From: Lunularia cruciata
Lineage: Eukaryota > Streptophyta > Marchantiopsida > Lunulariales > Lunulariaceae
Reading direction: 5' to 3'
Length of the DNA stretch: 64,000 nt
Assembly (NCBI GenBank): GCA_948567375.1
Contig: OX419760.1
Location: 29,574,001 to 29,638,000 of the forward strand
The notes under the pieces are model-generated. The model had not been told where the DNA came from, ran no database searches, and saw nothing but the letters and a program-made list of their open reading frames with translations. A program made the position numbers and the translations under genes. Below, in pieces: positions 58,783-64,000 of this stretch (positions within the stretch are counted from its first letter, which is position 1; each line of letters opens with the position of its first letter).

Positions 58783-60699
58783 TTGAGTTGGACGACTTCA
58801 TTGAAGAGTTTGATAGTTGGTGTGATCTGTAGTAGATGCATAACCCATTTGTTGTTCACACCTTTCATGGCATTGAAGGGGTTTTTTCAACACTTGGAGG
58901 GTCTATCTATTGATGACTATCATGAGTTCAAGAGAGATCACTTGGAGGAGATTGAGCTATGGAGACAATATTGGTCTCCAAACTATATCTCCATCACTTC
59001 AAGCTTGGTTTTTAGTGGTTGATTAGCAATACCTATGAGTTCTAACTCTAATAACATTGGTGGATCTAGTGGAGGTGCACTAGTTGGAGGTGGTGCTACT
59101 ATGAGTGGAGGTACCATTATAGGAGGTGGTGTAGTATTGATGTTTAACTCCATGGTGGATTTCTTCTAGTGCTTGAGGCAGAACTACCAGAGAGTGTAGA
59201 CTAACAAGCTAAGGAGCTTGTAGGAGTTCTAGTGGAAGGTTGGAGAGAACATACATGATTCATACAATTGCATGAGACGGCTGATTGGTTTCACTCAACA
59301 AGTTACTGAGGCACAAACAGTCTAGTTTTGGTATGTGATCATAGACATGGAGTTGTGATTTAGAGTACATGATGCTACATTGTTACATGCTACTTCCTCT
59401 ACTTTACTAGTGGTCTTCAATTTGGCTGAGCACATTGAGCTTAACATGGTGGGGGAGAGAGTGGTGATATTTGTATTTAGTAAGGAGACCTCACTCACAA
59501 TTGTTACTTCTTCTAAAGTGCAATAAAGTGCACCACACCATGTTGGCTTTTGAGGATAGAGTGGACAACAAAGATCCTATGGAGCAAGTGGAGTGCCTAG
59601 TGAATCTAGACCCTTACCTTCATTTTTAGGTTAGCAACATCTAGTGAGTGGTGATGTTGCATGTTGGACTTGTGGTGGACCTCACCACAAGAAAGAGTGA
59701 ACTTAGGGCAACAAACATGATACCTCTAGTGCATCACAACCAACACAAAGAGAGTGTGACCATTACCACAAATTTGGTCCTACTAGTGATCAATGCTTTG
59801 ACCTTCACTTGAAGTTATAGAGTGGCAAAGTTGCTATGGTAGGTGGTAGAGGAGCTCCAGGTCACGGAGGACAAGGTGGTAGAGGTGGTGGTAGAGGATC
59901 CACACCTAGTAGGGTTGTAGTACTTGCCTTTACTTCTTATACAACCATGGCTACTCAGATTAAGTAGTTGGAGCAAAGATTGGCTAGCATGGCCGTAGCT
60001 CAAAGGAGATCAAATTTGGGTGCTAAGGCTTCCATCTCTTATGTTGGTGATAAAGACATCTTGGACTTCATGTGTGGAGCAACACAAGTAGATGCATTTG
60101 CCATAGTGATTAGGAGTGTAGTATATTCTCCAAAGCCTAGAGGAGCATCAATGGAGTTGGACCCACTAAGAGGAGAGGTTGGTAGATAGGTCAGACTTTC
60201 CTTGTCTTTTAGACTCTTTGAGACAATACAAATGACATCCATGGCTCCTAGATGTCCCAATGCAAGTGTGGTAGGTGGTGCTGGGGTGCATGATACACTA
60301 TGTACTAGTCAACAACTTGCTACTGTACAAATTGAATCTAGCTCGATGTTAGGGACGGCTCAATTGATTTTATGCTTCCTTTTGTTCTCAATTAGTGACA
60401 TGTTTACATTGAGAGTTGAACCATCTCCAACGTTTTGGTTGGCTGCCACACTTTGTGAGAATGATGTGGTTCTTAATTTTAGAGCAAAGGTGATTGATAG
60501 TGAATCTGACTTGGTTGAGGAGCATGGGATCCATGCAACAGCCAATGTTTTATGGCAGGGAACGTACACTAGATTGGAGGAATTATTGACTAGACCTACT
60601 ATTGAGCAAGCACGGTTCCCACATGGAGTTTTCATATTGGATAACAAGAGGGGGATTTTCCATTTAGTAAGACCTTTAGAGAAGGTCTATATACCATAA
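58783..60699 (+). pseudogene. Gag polyprotein of the methyltransferase element
   Basis: One frame continues from 58783 to the TAA at 60697. It includes MALKGFFQHLEGLSIDDYHE, a Gly-rich linker (59,050-59,130), a helical stretch near 59,160-59,280, then a zinc knuckle CWTCGGPHHKKE (Cys at 59662 and 59671, His at 59683; last Cys is now TGA at 59698), a second knuckle CDHYHKFGPTSDQC near 59,755-59,800 with one Cys changed to Tyr, and GGRGAPGHGG/GGRGGGRG from 59,842, an RNA-binding-like tail. From 59041 to the end I count 16 in-frame stops: 11 TAG, 3 TGA, 2 TAA. The part 60202-60699 is open for 165 codons and of unknown role. Confidence 0.7.
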
Positions 60700-60895
60700 G
60701 GGGTTGTAAGACTATTGTGCACAACCCCTTATGTTGGCAAAGTTTGCAATTATTAATTTGGAGTTATGGAAGAACCAATGTGGAGAGGTATCCATTTCAG
60801 ATCAAGACATCTCTAAAGATAGTTCTACACAATAAATCATTTGCAAATAGCTCATTGTCCAGATTCAGCCAGGTCATCCAAATGATATCTCTAGG

Positions 60896-61171
60896 GTGAG
60901 AGCTTGTGCTATTGCGGTAATGGTTAAGCCATATGATGTGCTAGTTGGTGAAGTAGTATTATACCCTATGGGTTTTATTATTGACTATTGGGAGGAGATA
61001 GTCTCCTATAGACTAAGTTGGCAGTCAAGTGGGAATGGATATGTCACCTACCAGTATGCTTTAGTAGTGGTAGTCTTGGCTCACTACAGTCAAAGACCAT
61101 GCCATCAATTTCAAATTTTAGTGGTTCTATTACTTGGCCTTGTGACTTATTGGAAGAAAATGCACATCTAG
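60896..61171 (+). pseudogene. Protease C-terminal block of the methyltransferase element
   Basis: The frame reads KPYDVLVGEVVLYPMGFIID then YWEEIVSYRLSWQSSG. I associate this 'PYDVLVG-x-VLYPMGF' block with the region between protease and the next domain in this class of plant and algal Gypsy-like elements. It is in another frame from gag and the methyltransferase, so frameshifts lie on both sides. The active-site part of the protease was not located. Confidence 0.55.
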
Positions 61172-61416
61172 AGGATACTCTAATACTAGAAGAGATCACT
61201 GAAATTTGGAGTACAAGTAGGATTGTTCCATCCATCTTATATATTCCATTACTGAATTCTTAAGAAGTGTTATAACAACATGTAGATCAATTAGTGCAAA
61301 AGGCTTGGAGTGGAGCCTTTGTACCACAAGGAGACTAGTGTGAGGATGAGCCTCCAAATTCTATCATGTTGTCATCTTTGGGTACCACACTCATTGCGTG
61401 GTAGTATCAAATAGAA

Positions 61417-62440
61417 GGAGTGTGTCTTTTGGAGTTGTTTTGTTGGGATTAACACTAGACTAGTTATGGTAGTATAGGTAAGTATACGAGTATAGAGATA
61501 CTTGTATGTGGAGAGAGATGAGACTTCTAGGTGAGTCTCTCTACATAATTTGGCACACTTAGCCTCTCAATAGCTTGAGCTATCACCAATGTCAGTAGCC
61601 AAGGGTTACAAAAGACCCTACCAATAGACATTTCCTTGCTAGTCGTGCAAGATTTGGAAAGACATAGTCCCATTCATTTGGTGATTTTTGGATGTCCATG
61701 TCAAGGGCATACACATGCTGGCCAAGGTTAAGGTCTCTAGAACCCCTATTCTAGTGTGCTTTGGGAAATATTACATACTACTACTACATCTTAGGTTTAT
61801 CAATCCGTTTCTTTAGCCTACATGTTGGATAACATCCCTTTGATGAGTGATTTTGATTCTCAAGTGGTGGCAAGTACACATTAGGTCCATTCTTGGATGG
61901 GACCTGCCATGTTGTTGGATGCATCTAGAGTGGGATCACAAGCTCATCATCTTTGTCTTTTGTGGAAAAATCTCTTACCCAAAGAGTTTCTACAACATGC
62001 TTATGATGGGATTCAATGACTAGATCATCTTATTGTTGATGATATTTTGGATGTTGGGCGGTAGTATCAGATGGTGGTAGTGGTTGATAGATCACCTATG
62101 GAAATGGTAAACCTGGTAGGATAGCCTAGAGCTGCTTTACCTACACTTATGAGTTTCCCAAGCTCCCATGCTTTTCAAGAAGGAAGACCTGGACTTGTTT
62201 GGGACTCAAAGTTCTAATAGTTGGTGGAGCCCAACATTGATGAGAGGGAGTAGGCAATGGATTTCTAGACCAATATTGCCACTATTATAGTAGTGTCAAA
62301 GGCATCCCAGCATCAAGTGTTAGGTCAAGCTATGGACCTGAACTATTTGACATGGATTGTGAGCCTTGGCTTGGTAGAGCAACATAGGATGTGGTTGATA
62401 GGCATCACCACTCGGACACTTGTGAGCTTTGTGCCTATTG
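61417..62440 (+). pseudogene. Cytosine-C5 DNA methyltransferase domain (decayed)
   Basis: C5 methyltransferases transfer a methyl group from S-adenosylmethionine to cytosine. Visible in order: motif I start GVCLLELF (61417-61440), a 1-nt shift, then GINT and RYLYVERDETSR (motif II region, about 61,500); motif IV IHLVIFGCPCQGHTHAGQG with the catalytic Pro-Cys-Gln at 61696-61704; motif VI as MLDNIPLM (DNI at 61828-61836 in place of ENV); a motif VIII-like GSQAHHLCLLWKNL (from 61933); then ALPTLMSFPSSHAF, GPGLVWD, VEPNIDERE and, in motif IX-X position, HQVLGQAMDLNYLTWIVSLG near 62,312-62,370. From motif IV to motif X all lie in one frame with about 11 stops, 8 of them TAG. The catalytic Cys remains but the gene is dead. 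Confidence 0.82.
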
Positions 62441-62581
62441 AGATCCAAGCATCAAGTGTTAGGTCAAGCTATGGACCTGAACTATTTGACATGGATTGTG
62501 AGCCTTGGCTTGGCAGAGCAACATATGATGTGGTTGATAGGCATCACCACTCGGACACTTGTGAGCTTTGTGCCTATTGAG
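62311..62581 (+). repeat. 139-bp tandem duplication of the methyltransferase C-terminus
   Basis: 62311-62449 is repeated at 62450-62581 with only two or three differences. The unit covers the QVLGQAMDLN-like motif X region. 139 is not a multiple of three, so the second copy is read one frame off in the element's frame. Near-identity of the copies shows the duplication is recent relative to the element's decay. Confidence 0.92.
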
Positions 62582-62912
62582 ACAATGCAAGCACATGTTG
62601 AGGGTGATGGATCAAGTAGGCAACATATTCTTGGAAGAAAGCCAGTGACTACTAGTGAGAGTGGTCTACTTGGGATGCAGCTAGAGGACGTATGGAGCTT
62701 GTAGCTAGATCAAAGGGAATTTTCTATATTGAGGAACTCTAGTGATTGGAGGCATGACACTACTGCTTCCAAGGGCCTAGTGTAGCAACAAGTCAATATG
62801 TCTTCCACTCCTAGATTAGTTACAAACAATACTTAGGAGCCTTGGTCAAACACTAAAGTGGTTGATGGAGTCCGACATGCTTTAAGGGAAGCTTGCATGA
62901 TGAGCTCTGATT

Positions 62913-63010
62913 TTTCAAGAGTATGATTTCATGATCATTCACAAAGTTGGAGTGGTGAAGCATGATGTAGTAGAAACCCATGTCCCAACCAATAGGATCA
63001 AATCGGAGCA
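62913..63010 (+). pseudogene. RNase H C-terminus of the methyltransferase element
   Basis: FQEYDFMIIHKVGVVKHDVV matches the end of Gypsy RNase H, where 'LQEYDF-I-H-PG-x-N-x-A-D-x-L-S-R' is usual. It places the missing RT just upstream. Short and decayed. Confidence 0.6.
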
Positions 63011-63368
63011 TGTCAGCATGGTAAGATAGATGAGTAGATGATGCTAGGTTGGTATACATCTACCTTTCTATGTATATTTTTTGAGGCTTTAGTGGTATCT
63101 CTCTCAATGCATACAAGAGGAGTTATTGAGGTCACAAATTCAGAGGGTGGAGATATTAGTACAATTCAACAATACATTCATGATGATGTCCTAGTGATGG
63201 GTTATCTTTGCATTGGTGTTATGGATGGCATAGTTGGGCCAAGGAGAGAGACCATGTTCTTTAGCAAACTAGCCGGTTTAGATTGGAGAGCATACACCTT
63301 TTGCATGTATGGGAGGATGGTAGAGTGCAAGTAGTACCACTCCATCTTAGAGACTATAGTTGGTCCGT

Positions 63369-64000
63369 CATGCTCATAAGGAGCTAGAACATTTTGGAGT
63401 AAAGTGTATATATAGCTTACTCCAGACTCATTATTGGTGGTGTAGTATGCAAACCAATGTATAGCAATTTGTTGCAAGATGTGTGGTTTGTTGTTGAGTT
63501 AGAACATCATTTAATGCTCCCATGCCACAATTACACCCATTACCTATCATGGGATTGGGCTACCATTGGAGTTTGGACTTTTTTGGACCTTTACCATTGA
63601 TAGTGAGACATCATTGGTATGTTTTGGTTATGGTGGAGCACTTCTCTAAGTGGATCAGTTGGTGGCACTTCTGGACAACTCCAATGAAGGGATGGTTTAT
63701 TTGTTCTTGAGTTGGGTTCTTAGTCACTTTGGTGCACCAATTGAGGTTTTGACTTATCAGTGTACAAAGTTCTTTGGGAAGTTTTAGATCTTTTGTGACA
63801 AGGCCTTGATTGATCATCATACTACCTCTCAAGATCATCGTGAGGCACATGGTTTAGCAAAGAGAGTGGTTTAGACAATGAAGAGGAGATTGCATAAATA
63901 TAGTTTGCAAAGAGGCCACTTATGAGATTGAGATCTCTAGTTACCTTGGTTGGCCATGAGCTATCAATTCAGCTGGCAAGCCTCCTTAGCATCCTTCTCT
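63369..64000 (+). pseudogene. Integrase of the methyltransferase element (runs off the window)
   Basis: HHCC zinc finger: AHKELEHFGVK with His at 63375 and 63390, then YSLLQTHYWW, and Cys at 63480 and 63489 (RCVVC), a proper H-x4-H-x29-C-x2-C type spacing. Catalytic core: SLDFFGPLPL with the first Asp at 63576, YVLVMVEHFSKW; second Asp region reads EVLTYQCTKF (Asp changed to Tyr); third region AHGLAKRVV with the Glu replaced by Lys. The domain is therefore inactive. The reading frame shifts near 63,700. The sequence still continues at base 64000. Confidence 0.82.

Larger units (their letters stand above)
58500..64000 (+). mobile_element. Decayed Gypsy-type element carrying a DNA methyltransferase
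   Basis: Plus-strand element running off the right edge. Order of parts: gag with two zinc knuckles (to about 60,700), protease C-terminal block (about 60,896-61,080), cytosine-C5 methyltransferase (about 61,417-62,440), RNase H C-terminus (62,913-63,010), integrase (about 63,369 to the end). Reverse transcriptase is not found; only about 470 bp separate the methyltransferase from the RNase H tail, so RT was probably deleted. Long stretches keep one frame broken only by stops, mostly TAG. Left end and LTRs are not located. The family is unlike the two Gypsy families further left. Confidence 0.8.

Noticed and set aside
62429-62704. Apparent HH...CxxC zinc finger in a frame of the second 139-bp unit
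   Set aside because: It is the methyltransferase motif X segment read out of frame after the 139-bp duplication.

Overview
The window is nuclear DNA from a plant, most likely a land plant or a close streptophyte relative. The evidence is long Ty3/Gypsy retrotransposons with an initiator-methionine tRNA primer site, nested insertions, solo LTRs with 5-bp target duplications, sparse genes and no operons. The exact lineage cannot be read from the sequence; a seed-free plant is a guess. There is no tRNA, rRNA, CRISPR array or organelle operon that I can support.

Layout. Bases 1 to about 28,200 are by eye richer in G+C and low in repeats. They hold one convincing protein gene (6197-7378, minus strand, 393 codons, unrecognised family) with a TATA-like promoter and a short upstream ORF. 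This region also has a possible divergent first exon, one solo LTR (748-1296), a decayed reverse-transcriptase C-terminus (about 1440-1800), degenerate coding-like repeats near 20-330 and 3,900-5,250, microsatellites, and a near-perfect 145-bp hairpin (20150-20294). Most of the remaining short open frames look like chance.

From about 28,200 to the end the DNA is AT-rich and almost entirely decayed retrotransposon. A 4.55-kb segment is tandemly duplicated (29900-34450 and 34451-38574) and carries a truncated minus-strand Gypsy element. A related plus-strand Gypsy element (40482 to about 49,720) is split inside its protease domain by a younger minus-strand Gypsy element of another family (42299-47271), which still shows LTR, primer site, gag, protease, RT, RNase H and integrase. 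Solo LTRs of the younger family lie at 50584-51358, 51915-52511 and 53143-53888.

The most interesting object is at the right end (about 58,500-64,000, running off the window). It is a decayed plus-strand Gypsy-type element that carries, between its protease and its RNase H/integrase, a cytosine-C5 DNA methyltransferase domain. Motif I, the PCQ catalytic loop, an ENV-like motif, a motif VIII-like stretch and the C-terminal motif IX/X region can all be followed, most of them in a single frame broken only by stop codons. Those stops are strongly biased to TAG, the product expected from deamination of methylated CAG (CHG) sites. The element therefore appears to be a former mobile carrier of a DNA-methylation enzyme that was itself eroded along the methylation pathway. 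Methyltransferase capture by retrotransposons has been reported in some algae and protists, so the concept is not new, but this copy and its host context deserve a look.
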